Positions 52,853-61,817 are shown, counted from the first letter of the stretch. The stretch: 64,000 bases of DNA from Pygmaiobacter massiliensis (GCF_900199435.1 NZ_OAML01000003.1:434001-498000), one strand, 5' to 3'. Translations and numbers: made by a program. The notes: a model not told the origin generated them from the sequence alone.

Positions 52853-54141
52853 TGGCATATTTTGTTTCTCTGGTTCTTACAATTAGCCAAATGTGTTCGT
52901 TGGTACTTATCTGCATGGCGTTTTTTCAGTTTAAAAAGCCAATTAAGCACTGTCTCATTGCGTTTGGCTTATTGGTCATGAGTACTTTATTTATCTCTTA
53001 TATGCCAGTGTTAAGGGACTTCCCTTTTAAAATAATCGCAGGTCTTGCGTGTTTGATTGCATTTGCACAATTCGCCTTTAAGGGGAATCTACGCATCAAG
53101 GCACTCTGCGTATTATTTGCATATGCATGTGCATTTGCGCTAGAAACTGCTACGGTATTTTTATTCATCTACATGTTGAAAATTCCGATGCAGGTATTAC
53201 AAACCCAAGTGGCACCTTTTCTCATTACTGCAGCAACTTCTAACCTGTTGATGCTCTCACTCTCTTTTTTTCTGTATCGGTTCAGAAAAGCAAAAAAACA
53301 ATGGGTGCGTATTTCGTTTTCATCCTCTCTAATTACCTGCATTTTCCCTGTTCTTTCGCTTTTAACTCTCGTTATACTGCTACAAGTTGCTCTTACAGCC
53401 ACCACAGTTTCTTCTTTAATTATTGTGGATGTAGCGGGGATTTTAGTAGCGAATATTGTTCTGTTCTTCCTTTTAAGCCGCTTGGTAAAAGAAGAGCAAG
53501 CAAAAACAGAAAACATTATTCTCCAGCACCAGGTGGCTTCGCAGATGCAGACCGTTAATGTCTTGCTCGAATCTCAGACACATCAGGGGAAAATCACTCA
53601 TGATTTTAAACATCATTGGAATGTGGTTTCTACACTGCTGCACCAAAAACAAACACAGGAAGCGATCAAATACATAGATGTAGTGGCAAATACACCGCTG
53701 CTCAAGACAGATGTTGTAAGTTGTGGTAACCCAATTATAGACGCTGTGTTGAACCAAAAATATACGGTGGCCAAAAATCAAAATATTGAAATGACTTTTG
53801 TTTTGAATAACCTGGCTGCATTTCCGTTTTCCTCTGAAGAAATTGTTGTAATCCTTGCAAATCTTTTGGATAATGCAATTGAAGCTTGCTGTAAGTTGAA
53901 AGGGCAACGCGAAATTCACGTTAAAATGCTGTGTGAAGAAACACAGACAGTTTTGTCAGTGCGTAACACTACCGATGAAAAGCTGTCGCTTTCCGGGGAA
54001 ATACCAGCTACAACCAAAGAATCTCCATGGCTGCACGGGTTTGGCTTACAGAATGTGTATACGATTTTATCCCGTTACAACTCGGTTCCTGCAGTAGAGG
54101 CACATGACGGCTGGTTCCAATTTTCGACCGTCGTATTTTGA
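52852..54141 (+). CDS. AgrC-like sensor histidine kinase (GHKL type)
   Basis: 429 residues; the N-terminal half has six or seven membrane helices (about 5-210), followed by a coiled linker and a phospho-acceptor region with THDFKHHWNVVSTLL and a GHKL ATPase: N box ILANLLDNAIEAC, G2 box GFGLQNVYTIL. The family responds to extracellular peptides or membrane stress. No precursor peptide (AgrD-like) or maturation protease (AgrB-like) gene is close, so the ligand is not visible here. Starts as TAATG directly after the response regulator. Confidence 0.93.
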   Translation: MAYFVSLVLTISQMCSLVLICMAFFQFKKPIKHCLIAFGLLVMSTLFISYMPVLRDFPFKIIAGLACLIAFAQFAFKGNLRIKALCVLFAYACAFALETATVFLFIYMLKIPMQVLQTQVAPFLITAATSNLLMLSLSFFLYRFRKAKKQWVRISFSSSLITCIFPVLSLLTLVILLQVALTATTVSSLIIVDVAGILVANIVLFFLLSRLVKEEQAKTENIILQHQVASQMQTVNVLLESQTHQGKITHDFKHHWNVVSTLLHQKQTQEAIKYIDVVANTPLLKTDVVSCGNPIIDAVLNQKYTVAKNQNIEMTFVLNNLAAFPFSSEEIVVILANLLDNAIEACCKLKGQREIHVKMLCEETQTVLSVRNTTDEKLSLSGEIPATTKESPWLHGFGLQNVYTILSRYNSVPAVEAHDGWFQFSTVVF

Positions 54142-54200
54142 CGAATTTTGGGAACAAAAATTAAATATTTCGGTACTATTTTCTTGAATTCATAAAACTA

Positions 54201-54270
54201 AGTGCTATTGTTGAGATAACAGGAAGGGTGAGGATTGCCTGCCAGTTATCAACATCATAGCACTTTTTGT
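54201..54270 (+). terminator. Long hairpin terminator after the kinase gene
   Basis: AGTGCTAT, TGTTGA and TAAC pair with their complements near 54246-54264 to give an 18-bp stem with two-base bulges; a T run follows at 54264-54268. Confidence 0.75.
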
Positions 54271-54314
54271 ACAAGCATATTACCTCATACTTAAAGTATG
54301 GGTACTATGCTTGT
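54271..54314 (+). repeat. Near-perfect 44-nt inverted repeat
   Basis: Left arm ACAAGCATA, TACC, CATACTT pairs with the right arm ending TATGCTTGT, one mismatch and one bulge. It follows directly behind the terminator. Could be a second hairpin of the same terminator, or the remains of a mobile element end. Confidence 0.7.
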
Positions 54315-55242
54315 ATTTGTAAAACGAACATTCTTGTTGATTCGATTTTTTGCGTTTTAAGCTGATCGGTTTAAGGTATACTGTTGGTCGTAATTTATTG
54401 AGGCAGCGTGTAGATGGCATTGCCACCTACTCCGCCGCGCTGTTTCTTGAAAAACTCAGTAGTCCTTATCGCGTAGCTCATTTGGTGTGGCGTACGATTG
54501 AAATTGTGCAAAACTGCGAGTCAATTAGAATGGATGGAAAATGGCGCAGATGTTGATGCACAAGGCTTTCAGAATGACAAACCTGTTGCATAACCCAAGA
54601 AGTATCATCCGCACCTTATATTTGTTTTATCATATTTTTGCACCACCTACCTTGTACTTCTGGGAATAAAAAGAAAGGAGCGACGGAGATACAAAAGCTT
54701 GCAACAACCTGTCATGGGTACCGCTTTATAGGGCAATCTGTAAAGAGAAAAGTGAAAAATGACGGTGCAGCGATGGCTGCGCCAAACAAAGTGCATTGCT
54801 ATGGTTGTTAGTGCAACAAAAGGCCGGGGTTTGCTTTTAACCGACTGGAAAGTGAGCTTATAATTTTAGAATGTGCTTATTTGTAGGCTTGAAAGGAAAA
54901 AATGCGGCCACTTGCGGGTGTCCGCACCTAGCAGCTGATTTGGACCGATTTCTTTTCGTGAGCCTTGTAAAGCACAAAATCCTCCAATCCATGAAGGTCT
55001 TGAATTAAGGTGTATTACCTGTTTGCAAAAGCCCCGCATATGTCTTTATAGGGATGAATGCGGGGCACTTTTGAGGATGTATAGGGCGACACTTTGGCCT
55101 TCTGGCGGTTGCAAACCAAAGGACTGCCTGTTATAATAAAAAGCAAACTGCGCAGGTAAGGCTTGCGTGGGCATACTGTAAAAACAGCGCAGCTTAAGAT
55201 TTCAGGCAGGCGCGCATAAAGTGAGAAAGGGAAGTTTCTTTT
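54315..55242. other. Gene-free 930-bp stretch
   Basis: No ORF with a ribosome site and usable coding pattern. A 21-bp palindrome (GTAGATGGCATTGCCACCTAC, one mismatch short of perfect, at 54410-54430) and a hairpin at 55027-55075 are visible. A short frame around 54450-54556 reads SSPYRVAHLVWRTIEIVQN and may be a gene remnant, but I do not recognise it. Confidence 0.5.
55027..55075. terminator. Strong GC hairpin
   Basis: GCCCCGCAT pairs with ATGCGGGGC (55031-55039 with 55058-55066), followed by CACTTTTG. Which gene it serves is unclear; ruvX starts 170 bp further on. Confidence 0.55.
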
Positions 55243-55677
55243 ATGAAAATCCTCGCCGTAGATTTTGGAGATACCCGCACTGGGCTTGCCATGTGCGACC
55301 GAACTGAGTTTTTGGCTTCGCCTATTGGTATCATTACCGAAAAAGCCTTTGCAAAAGTGGCAGAAAAAATCGTTTATGCTACCCGCGAGTATGCGGCCGA
55401 AATGGTTGTTATAGGTTTGCCGCTTAATATGGATGGCTCGCGCGGGGCGCGGGCGGAAAAAGCGGAAAAATTGGCTGGCGTGCTGCGCGGCGTACTGACC
55501 ATTCCGGTAGAGCTGTGGGATGAGCGCAGCACTACCATCACTGCGGCCAACATTCTCTCTCAAAACGGCACTTATGGCAAAAAGCGAAAAGAAGTGCTGG
55601 ATGCCGTAGCGGCTGTAGTAATTTTGGAAAGTTACCTTGCTTACCGCAAAAACCAGCGGGAACAAGAAGATAAATAG
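55243..55677 (+). CDS. ruvX: YqgF/RuvX Holliday-junction resolvase-like protein
   Basis: 144 residues, RNase H-like fold: ILAVDFGDTRTGLAMCD at the N-terminus, VVIGLPLNMDGSRGARAEKAE in the middle and ELWDERSTT with the C-terminal acidic DAVAAVVILESYL. These are the YqgF motifs; the protein acts in 16S rRNA 5'-end processing in E. coli and may also act on junctions. AAAGGGAAG precedes ATG 55243. Confidence 0.93.
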   Translation: MKILAVDFGDTRTGLAMCDRTEFLASPIGIITEKAFAKVAEKIVYATREYAAEMVVIGLPLNMDGSRGARAEKAEKLAGVLRGVLTIPVELWDERSTTITAANILSQNGTYGKKRKEVLDAVAAVVILESYLAYRKNQREQEDK

Positions 55678-55680
55678 AAA

Positions 55681-55722
55681 AAAGCGCAGGCGCATTAGCA
55701 CGCCTGCGCTTGCTTTGTTTTA
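55681..55722 (+). terminator. Terminator of ruvX
   Basis: AGCGCAGGCG pairs with CGCCTGCGCT, followed by TGCTTTGTTTT. Confidence 0.85.
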
Positions 55723-55748
55723 AGATGAAAGAAGAGGAGTACTGTAAA

Positions 55749-56201
55749 ATGACAACAGAGGAGCTGTGGCAGCAATATATTTCGATATGCCCGCAGGCAA
55801 CAGACCAGCCTTATGAGGCGTGGTGCTTTGGTAGTTATAATCCGGATTTGCTGGCACAGCTGACCTGCAGTGGCACCAAAACAGCGACGGCTTCGGCCCA
55901 TCCCTTTTATCTTTACGAAAATTGCCCGCTACCCCAGCCGGGGAATTACAGTGTAATTCTTGCAACTGGCGGTGAAGCACTTTGCATTATCAAAACCACG
56001 CAGGTAAAGGTGGTGCCTTTTTGTGAGGTGAGCGAAGAGCAGGCGTACAAAGAGGGTGAGGGAGATCGTAGCCTGGCTTATTGGCGCGAGGTACATCGCG
56101 CTGTTTTTACCGAAGAGCTAAAAGAAATTGGCGAAATATTCAGCGAAGAAATGCTGGTGGTATGCGAAGAGTTTGAGGTCGCTTTTTTACCGCGATTATA
56201 A
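55749..56201 (+). CDS. ASCH-domain protein
   Basis: 150 residues: the motif CSGTKTATASAHPFYL is the ASCH Gly-Thr-Lys signature, with YSVILATGGEALCIIKTTQV for the beta-barrel and GEGDRSLAYWREVH. ASCH domains are related to PUA and are thought to bind RNA. AGAGGAG precedes ATG 55749. The frame's upstream Met at 55710 lies inside the ruvX terminator. Confidence 0.9.
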   Translation: MTTEELWQQYISICPQATDQPYEAWCFGSYNPDLLAQLTCSGTKTATASAHPFYLYENCPLPQPGNYSVILATGGEALCIIKTTQVKVVPFCEVSEEQAYKEGEGDRSLAYWREVHRAVFTEELKEIGEIFSEEMLVVCEEFEVAFLPRL

Positions 56202-56261
56202 CCCCATGATTCTATTTGGCTAAGCAGAAAAAACGAGAAAATTCCCCATAAACCGGCACAA

Positions 56262-56302
56262 TCAAAAACACGGCCTTGCCTAAGCAAAGCCGTGTCGTTT
56301 TT
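56262..56302. terminator. Bidirectional terminator
   Basis: ACACGGC pairs with GCCGTGT (56268-56274 with 56289-56295) plus inner TTGC/GCAA, between convergent genes. Confidence 0.85.
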
Positions 56303-56305
56303 CAG

Positions 56306-56917
56306 TTAGCCAATTTTTTCGAAATCAGCTGCGCCATGTTTGCAGATGGGGCAGATAAAGTCGGGGGGCAGAGGCTCACCCTCATAGATGTAACCACAGA
56401 TTTTGCAGCGGTAACCTTTTTTCGGGGCTTCCTGTGCTTGCGGCTGCGGCTTAATGTTTTTGTGATAGAAAGCATAGGTGGCAGGAGCTTCCGCAGAAAG
56501 CACTTTCGCGTCGACAACGTCTGCAAGGAACAGGGTATGTGTGCCGAGGTCCATCGTTTCTACCACTTCGCCAGAAATCAGTGCGCTGGTGTGGCGGGAC
56601 AGGTAGAGCAAACCGTTTTCGGAGCGTACCGCTTCAATGCCATCAAATTTATCGGCAGTGCGTCCAGATTGGAACCCGAAACGCTGGAACAGCGCAAACG
56701 GTGCCGTTTCGCTCAGGACAGACACGTTAAAACGCCCAGATGCTTTTATCATATCATGGGTAAAGTTCTGTTTATTTACTGCAATCGTAATACGGTTCGG
56801 TGTCGTAGTGACCTGTGTGACCGTATTGATGATGCAGCCGTTGTCTTTTCCCTCATTGTTTGCAGAAAGGACGAAAAGACCATAACTAAGACTGAACATT
56901 GCATTGTTATCCATCAT
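56306..56917 (-). CDS. High-molecular-weight rubredoxin (flavin reductase-rubredoxin fusion)
   Basis: 203 residues. The first 150 are a flavin-reductase-like split barrel (NNEGKDNGCIINTVTQVTT, DMIKASGRFNVSVLSE), and the C-terminal 40 are a rubredoxin with two CxxC sites (YRCKICGYIYEGEPLPPDFI, then CPICKHGAADFEKI). Such Hrb proteins pass electrons from NADH to flavodiiron proteins that reduce oxygen or NO, typical of strict anaerobes. AAGGAGG fixes ATG 56917. Confidence 0.93.
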   Translation of the reverse strand: MMDNNAMFSLSYGLFVLSANNEGKDNGCIINTVTQVTTTPNRITIAVNKQNFTHDMIKASGRFNVSVLSETAPFALFQRFGFQSGRTADKFDGIEAVRSENGLLYLSRHTSALISGEVVETMDLGTHTLFLADVVDAKVLSAEAPATYAFYHKNIKPQPQAQEAPKKGYRCKICGYIYEGEPLPPDFICPICKHGAADFEKIG

Positions 56918-57085
56918 AAAAGACCTCCTTAAAATCACCGTTTCCACGGCTTTATAGCGGCTAAAATATGTCGCCGCCTTTTTATATATTGGATTACTTT
57001 AAACATACCACAGGAGTAGGAAATAAGCAAGCGTGAAATATAAAATCAGTGGCCTCTCCTAGACACAAAATGGGAGAAATAACAG

Positions 57086-57533
57086 ATGAGATGGGCTAAT
57101 TTATTTCAGGCAGGGCTACTGGTTGCACTTTTGGTACCCAATGCAATTTATGCGCGGTGGCATGGCTTTGTCGAAGGCCACTATGCAAGCCGAATGTTTC
57201 ATCGCCCAGAACAAATAGAGTAGTATTGGTACGATGTTATTTCTTGTTTTCGGTTTTGGTTTTTATAATGCAGCTTTTGCTACTGATGCAAGTTTTACTT
57301 TGTGGTTTATCGCCATAAGAATGCTCGTGCTGGTTTATTGGACGTTTTGGGTGCTGTATGTCCCTCGTGTTACCCAGGCGAGAGCTATGGCGCTGGCACT
57401 CACATCCATAGCCCTGTTTTTGCTTGCAGGTATTATGACGGAAGATTGGCCGCTGCTGATTTTTGCTTTTATTTTTGCTGTAGGACACAGTGCTGTCAGC
57501 TGGCAAAATGCAGTTGCCGCGACCCAGGCTTAA
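57086..57533 (+). pseudogene. Small multi-spanning membrane protein, interrupted by a frameshift
   Basis: ATG 57086 gives MRWANLFQAGLLVALLVPNA and runs to a TAG at 57221; the next frame continues from ATG 57234 with LFLVFGFGFYNAAFA, VYWTFWVLYVPRVTQ and FAFIFAVGHSAVSW. Together they match the layout of a Firmicute four-helix family whose members have EQIGRYGSMFLM between helices 1 and 2, so the break at 57205-57230 (PEQIE then stop, IGTM) falls exactly there. A single-base indel explains it. Function unknown. Confidence 0.7.
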
Positions 57534-57601
57534 ATTTTTCTTCTATAAAATGTTCCGCAAACAAACACAAACACTCTAAGGGGAAGAGGAGCAGCATGAA
57601 T

Positions 57602-57642
57602 AAAAGTGCCCGGTGGAAATCATCCATCGGGCACTTGTTTTT
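57602..57642. terminator. Bidirectional terminator
   Basis: AAGTGCCCG pairs with CGGGCACTT (57604-57612 with 57628-57636) with inner TGGA/TCCA, T-rich on both strands, upstream of the cls stop. Confidence 0.85.
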
Positions 57643-57659
57643 GATAAAGTACAGCTGCG

Positions 57660-59198
57660 CTACATCAAAGGAGCGAAGAAACGGAAGAAGATTTGCAGGG
57701 TGCGCTTATACCAAGGGGTGCTGTCCACATCTTCTAAAGTTACTTCCCGACTTTGCGCAATACAGTCGGTAACGTCGGTTTTCACATCCTCCACAATCGC
57801 ACCGCCATAAAAAGCACAGCAATTTTCAAAATGCAGATAAAGGCTGCGAAAGTCCATATTTGCGCTGCCAACTACCGCTACATTATCATCGCTGACGTAC
57901 ATTTTAGAATGAATAAAACCAGGGGTATATTCATAAATGCGCACGCCGGCACGCAGCAGCTGACGATAATAGCTCTGGGTGAGCAGATAGACATAAGGCT
58001 TGTCGGGTATACCGGGCACCAAGATGCGCACATCCACGCCGCTTTTTGCGGCCAGGGCAAGTGCGGCTTGCAGCTCATAGTCGATTACAAGATAAGGGGT
58101 GGTGATAAACACGTACTGCTGTGCGCGGTTAATAATGTTAAGGTATGCCGATTCTGCAATGTTTTCATCATCAAGTGGGGTATCAGAATAGGGCTGGACA
58201 AATCCATCTGTAGCCGCGCGGGTGGTAGGCAGATGGCTGGCATAATCCGGCACATCTCCCGAAACAAAGCTCCACATCTTCAAAAACGTAGCGGTCAAAG
58301 AATAGACAGCCGGACCTTTAATCATAAATGCGGTGTCTTTCCAATATCCGAAACGTGGTTTTTCATTGATGTACTCGTCGGCGAAATTCAGCCCTCCGGT
58401 AAATCCCACTTCATTATCGACAACGCAAATTTTCCGATGGTCGCGATGATTGAGCAGAATATAATTGCTGATGTGGTACGAAAGTGCAAATCGATTGAAC
58501 ACATAGGCTTTGACGCCATAACTACGCAATTCCTCAGCGTAGTCAAGCGGCAGTGTGAAAAGGGAGCCAAAACCGTCGTAAATGACCCGCACATCAACAC
58601 CCTGCGCCACTTTTTTTTTCAGCACTTCTAAGGTTTCGTCCCACATGCGGCCTTTTTCAATAATAAAATACTCCATAAAGATAGAGTGTTTGGCTTTTTT
58701 GATCTCGTCCAAAAACGAAACGAAAAAAAGCTCTCCGCTGGAAAAGTAGGTGCAGTCGGTGTCACAGTAAACGGGTGCAGCAGCGGTGCGGCCCAAGTAT
58801 TCCGCCTGACGGCAAAGGGTGGGGTCTGCTTTTTCCAGCACCTCAAACAGCGTCAGGTCTGTAATCATTGCCTCAGCGGCATGCTGTTCAATTTCTTTGA
58901 ATTTTTTACCGGTCTTTTCTGGCATCTTGCGGTCGCCCCACAAAATATACATTGCAGCGCCTGTAATGGGCAGCAATACTGTCACCAAAATCCACATCAA
59001 TTTATAAGATGGATTAAGGTCATCTTTTTCTAAAACAAAAACCAATACCAAAACGCTGATAATAATCATCATCGCGTAAGTATAAGGCCCGATGCGGGTA
59101 AACTGCCACACCAATACAAAAAAAGTAGCAACCTGCAGGAGCGCCAGAATGGCGAACAAAAAGCTGCGGCTAAGCAAAATTTTATTCAGTTTTCTCAT
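57660..59198 (-). CDS. cls: Cardiolipin synthase
   Basis: 512 residues; two N-terminal membrane helices, then two phospholipase D HKD motifs: HRKICVVD and HSKMYVSD, each followed by a Gly-Asn or Gly-Ser signature (GGLNFADEY, VGSANMDFRS). It condenses two phosphatidylglycerols to cardiolipin. GGGAGG fixes ATG 59198. The other membrane-lipid genes in the window are plsY and the broken glycosyltransferase, not adjacent. Confidence 0.95.
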   Translation of the reverse strand: MRKLNKILLSRSFLFAILALLQVATFFVLVWQFTRIGPYTYAMMIIISVLVLVFVLEKDDLNPSYKLMWILVTVLLPITGAAMYILWGDRKMPEKTGKKFKEIEQHAAEAMITDLTLFEVLEKADPTLCRQAEYLGRTAAAPVYCDTDCTYFSSGELFFVSFLDEIKKAKHSIFMEYFIIEKGRMWDETLEVLKKKVAQGVDVRVIYDGFGSLFTLPLDYAEELRSYGVKAYVFNRFALSYHISNYILLNHRDHRKICVVDNEVGFTGGLNFADEYINEKPRFGYWKDTAFMIKGPAVYSLTATFLKMWSFVSGDVPDYASHLPTTRAATDGFVQPYSDTPLDDENIAESAYLNIINRAQQYVFITTPYLVIDYELQAALALAAKSGVDVRILVPGIPDKPYVYLLTQSYYRQLLRAGVRIYEYTPGFIHSKMYVSDDNVAVVGSANMDFRSLYLHFENCCAFYGGAIVEDVKTDVTDCIAQSREVTLEDVDSTPWYKRTLQIFFRFFAPLM

Positions 59199-59263
59199 AG
59201 TGGCCTCCCAAATCAAAATCTATATTATTATATCACATCAGGGGGCAAACAGCCACAAAAGCA

Positions 59264-59302
59264 CAAAAAAGATCCGGTCTGCTTGAAAAAGCAAACCGGA
59301 TA
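59264..59302 (-). terminator. Terminator of the cyclophilin gene
   Basis: ATCCGGTTTGCTT-type stem (59272-59284 with 59289-59301) followed on the minus strand by a TTTTTT run. Confidence 0.85.
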
Positions 59303-59326
59303 TCATATTTCTCGAAAAATGTCAGC

Positions 59327-60043
59327 TTAGCCAGCGGCAGAGCCTGCATTTGCATAGGTTTCGATTGTGATACTTTGTATGTGGATATCTTTTTTAGGGC
59401 GCTCAGCGATGGTAGCCGTAGCGTCAATATCATCTGCAATTTCCATGCCGCTGTAAACCTGTCCAAATACAGTGGATTTACAGTCGAGGTAAGGTGCGCC
59501 GCCCACCTCACGGTAGGTGCTGACAACGTCGCGGTCGAACCCGGCCGAGAGCAGCTTTTGCGCAAGAATCTGGCTGACAGAATCCGGCGGGGTGGTTACA
59601 ATATAAAACTGGCTGTTGTTTTGGCCGCTTGCATCGCTTACCATTGCCAGTGCGCCAGAGTAATTATGCAGCTGCCGCGAGTATTCGCAGGAAAAAGAAG
59701 TGCCCCAGATGCTTTGCCCGCCGGTGCCGGTGCCTGTCGGGTCACCGCTTTGAATCACAAAATCTTCAACAACACGGTGGAATAGCACGCCGTCATAATA
59801 GCCCTCTTGGGCCAGGCCGACAAAATTGTCAACGGCATTGGGTGCGGCATCGCGAAACAGCACTGCTTTGATGGTGCCGCGGTCGGTAGTAATCGTTGCA
59901 ATCATATCGCCTGGCTGAGGCCCTGAAAGCTGAGGGACAGAGTTGCGCAGAACCGAGGGCCGCTGTACACTGCTGCGGCAGGCGGCAAGCAACACCAGCA
60001 GCAAGGCGGCGGTACCCACCAGCGCAAAAGTTTTTCTGAGCAT
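59327..60043 (-). CDS. Lipoprotein peptidyl-prolyl isomerase (cyclophilin type)
   Basis: The 238-residue product has a lipobox (LLAAC), a short linker, and a cyclophilin domain (about 60-230): FHRVVEDFVIQSGDPTGTGTGG, SQFYIVTTPP and VFGQVYSGMEIADDI. The isomerase acts outside the membrane on folding of exported proteins. AGGAGG precedes ATG 60043; the upstream Met in frame is discarded. Confidence 0.93.
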   Translation of the reverse strand: MLRKTFALVGTAALLLVLLAACRSSVQRPSVLRNSVPQLSGPQPGDMIATITTDRGTIKAVLFRDAAPNAVDNFVGLAQEGYYDGVLFHRVVEDFVIQSGDPTGTGTGGQSIWGTSFSCEYSRQLHNYSGALAMVSDASGQNNSQFYIVTTPPDSVSQILAQKLLSAGFDRDVVSTYREVGGAPYLDCKSTVFGQVYSGMEIADDIDATATIAERPKKDIHIQSITIETYANAGSAAG

Positions 60044-60234
60044 TCTGTCACCTCCTGCCAAAAAAATAATTTTTACATAAGAAATCTGCAAAAAAACAGA
60101 CTTTTAACACATTTTTATTATACCAGTGAGATTGCCGTAAAAAGTGAACTGGTTGTAAACTTTATTTGTACAACTCGCAAAACAAGGAATACGTTTTTCC
60201 AAAAAATAAATCCTCAGCGAACGCTTTTCCCTTC

Positions 60235-60263
60235 TTGACAGCAGCAATAAAGTCCGCTATTCT
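60235..60263 (+). promoter_or_regulatory. Sigma-A promoter of the DUF1292 gene
   Basis: TTGACA at 60235-60240, a 17-bp spacer and TATTCT at 60258-60263, with the start codon about 40 bp further. Confidence 0.75.
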
Positions 60264-60305
60264 TAGGTTAGAAAACACATATTACGCAGAAAGGCGGAAA
60301 AAATA

Positions 60306-60623
60306 ATGCTCGAAGAGAATACCCCCGACCTGATGACACTGGAAGACGAAGATGGCGTAGAACACACTTTTGAGGTCATCGACGCGGTTGACTATAACGG
60401 CGAGCGTTACCTTGCGGTGGTACCCTATGCCGAAAGCGAAGAAGCGGCAGAGGCTGCTCTCGAAGAAGATGCCGAGCTAATCATTATGCGCGTTGGCGAA
60501 GAGAACGGCGAAGAGTATCTCGATATCGTAGAAGATGATGAGGAACTCTACAATGTTGGTGATATCTTTGCCCAGCGCCTCGAGGAAATGTACGACATCG
60601 ATGATAATCTGCCTCGTTCTTAA
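60306..60623 (+). CDS. DUF1292 (YrzB-family) protein
   Basis: A 105-residue acidic protein (TLEDEDGVEHTFEVIDAVDY, YLAVVPYAESEE, NVGDIFAQRLEEMY). The family is normally next to ruvX in Firmicutes; here it is about 5 kb away. Function unknown. AAAGGCGG precedes ATG 60306. Confidence 0.93.
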   Translation: MLEENTPDLMTLEDEDGVEHTFEVIDAVDYNGERYLAVVPYAESEEAAEAALEEDAELIIMRVGEENGEEYLDIVEDDEELYNVGDIFAQRLEEMYDIDDNLPRS

Positions 60624-60685
60624 TTTTTAAAAACGCAAAACCATCCTGCGCTGTTCGATTTGTTGTAACCGTTTATAATCCTACA

Positions 60686-60840
60686 AGTTAATGAAAAGGG
60701 AGCTCTGGTTATCCGGCAGGCCTGCAGACCTCCCCGCCTCGGCGGGAAGAAGGGAGCGCGAAACCGGCGCCGGGCACCCACCTGTCTTCGCGACGGGTTT
60801 TAACATGGTTGCAGACGGCAGTGCGGGACTTTTTAAAAAA
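60686..60840 (+). ncRNA. ssrS: 6S RNA
   Basis: The region lacks an ORF but has the 6S-RNA hallmarks: a conserved GGGCACCCACCTG opposite ACGGGTTTTAAC (60774-60802), long imperfect stems on each side (including GCAGACC with GGTTGC), and A-rich/T-rich closing ends (AAAAGG and CTTTTT). TATAAT at 60674-60679 fits a start near 60686. 6S RNA binds sigma-A RNA polymerase. The exact 5' and 3' ends are estimates. Confidence 0.8.
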
Positions 60841-60842
60841 GC

Positions 60843-60892
60843 AAGAGGTACAAAACCAGTGTAGCTGCATTGGTTTTGTACCTCTTTTGTTT
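60843..60892. terminator. Terminator after 6S RNA
   Basis: A 16-bp stem (60843-60858 with 60871-60886) with flanking A and T runs; it may also serve the convergent LUD gene. Confidence 0.9.
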
Positions 60893-60911
60893 TGCTTGTT
60901 TTTACGTTTGA

Positions 60912-61538
60912 TTAATAGCCAAGCGTATCGCCGACCAGAATAACCTTAATGCGGCCGGGAATACGCTGAAAGCGGTGAATTGCTGTAGTGCAGCAGATGC
61001 GCTCGGGGCTGCGGCAGTCACAACATTCGCCGGTGGTGGCGCAAGGCGTTTTGCAAGAAAGCCGCTGTGCGTTTTTAGGCGCGGCGACCGTTTTCACCCT
61101 GCGCGCAGCTTCGTGCGTATCTTTAACGATTTTATTGATGCCGGCGACCACGATGACGCTTTTAGGGCCAAAGGTCATAGCAGCAATGCGGTTGGCATTG
61201 CCATCCACGTTATACAGTTCGCCTTCTTCGGTTACCGCGTTGGTGCTGGTGACAAATGCGTCTGCATAGAAGGTGTCGCGGTAAATTTCGCCGATTTCTT
61301 CCGGGGTAAGGTCGGGGGCTCCGCGGTCTAAAAATTCATATTCGCCGCTGCGCAGCAGGTCCATCACGCCTGTTTCTGCCAAGGTGACCGAGCCCCCGCA
61401 GGAGACGGTGTCGCCTTCATTCAGCAGGCGGCCGACCATCTGTACGACCTCGTCTTTTGTCTCTACAAAATAGGCTTCCATGCGGTTGCGCATCAAAGCC
61501 GCCATGGTGCGCTCAACGCGCTCGTCTTTTACTCCCAT
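60912..61538 (-). CDS. LUD-domain protein (YkgG family)
   Basis: 208 residues, with the LUD (LutB/LutC-like) core: MVGRLLNEGDTVSCGGSVT, FYADAFVTSTNAVTEEGELY and VIVVAGINKIVKD. The C-terminus has an unusual Cys cluster (CKTPCATTGECCDCRSPERI, then CC), likely binding a metal. The family is related to lactate utilisation proteins but the exact reaction is unknown. GGGAGG fixes ATG 61538. Confidence 0.9.
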   Translation of the reverse strand: MGVKDERVERTMAALMRNRMEAYFVETKDEVVQMVGRLLNEGDTVSCGGSVTLAETGVMDLLRSGEYEFLDRGAPDLTPEEIGEIYRDTFYADAFVTSTNAVTEEGELYNVDGNANRIAAMTFGPKSVIVVAGINKIVKDTHEAARRVKTVAAPKNAQRLSCKTPCATTGECCDCRSPERICCTTAIHRFQRIPGRIKVILVGDTLGY

Positions 61539-61817
61539 ATTTGTCCTCCCTGTTGTGGTAAAACAATTTGCTTCTTCTGTTATGATAATATACAAAAGCC
61601 CAAAAAACAAGAGACAAAAGTGCATGAGGCATTGATAAAACCCAGGCAGAATGGTATAATTGTAACGATTCTGACCAGGCTGTGCTTAGCAATGGCAAAA
61701 CCGCCAGCGCGGCAGCACAAAACAAAATTTCGCACCCGGCTTGCGGGGCACAGTCGCTCATGTTTTTGCAAAGCGGACGCGGCCCCAACACCGCCGGCAG
61801 AGAAACGGCAGGAAACT

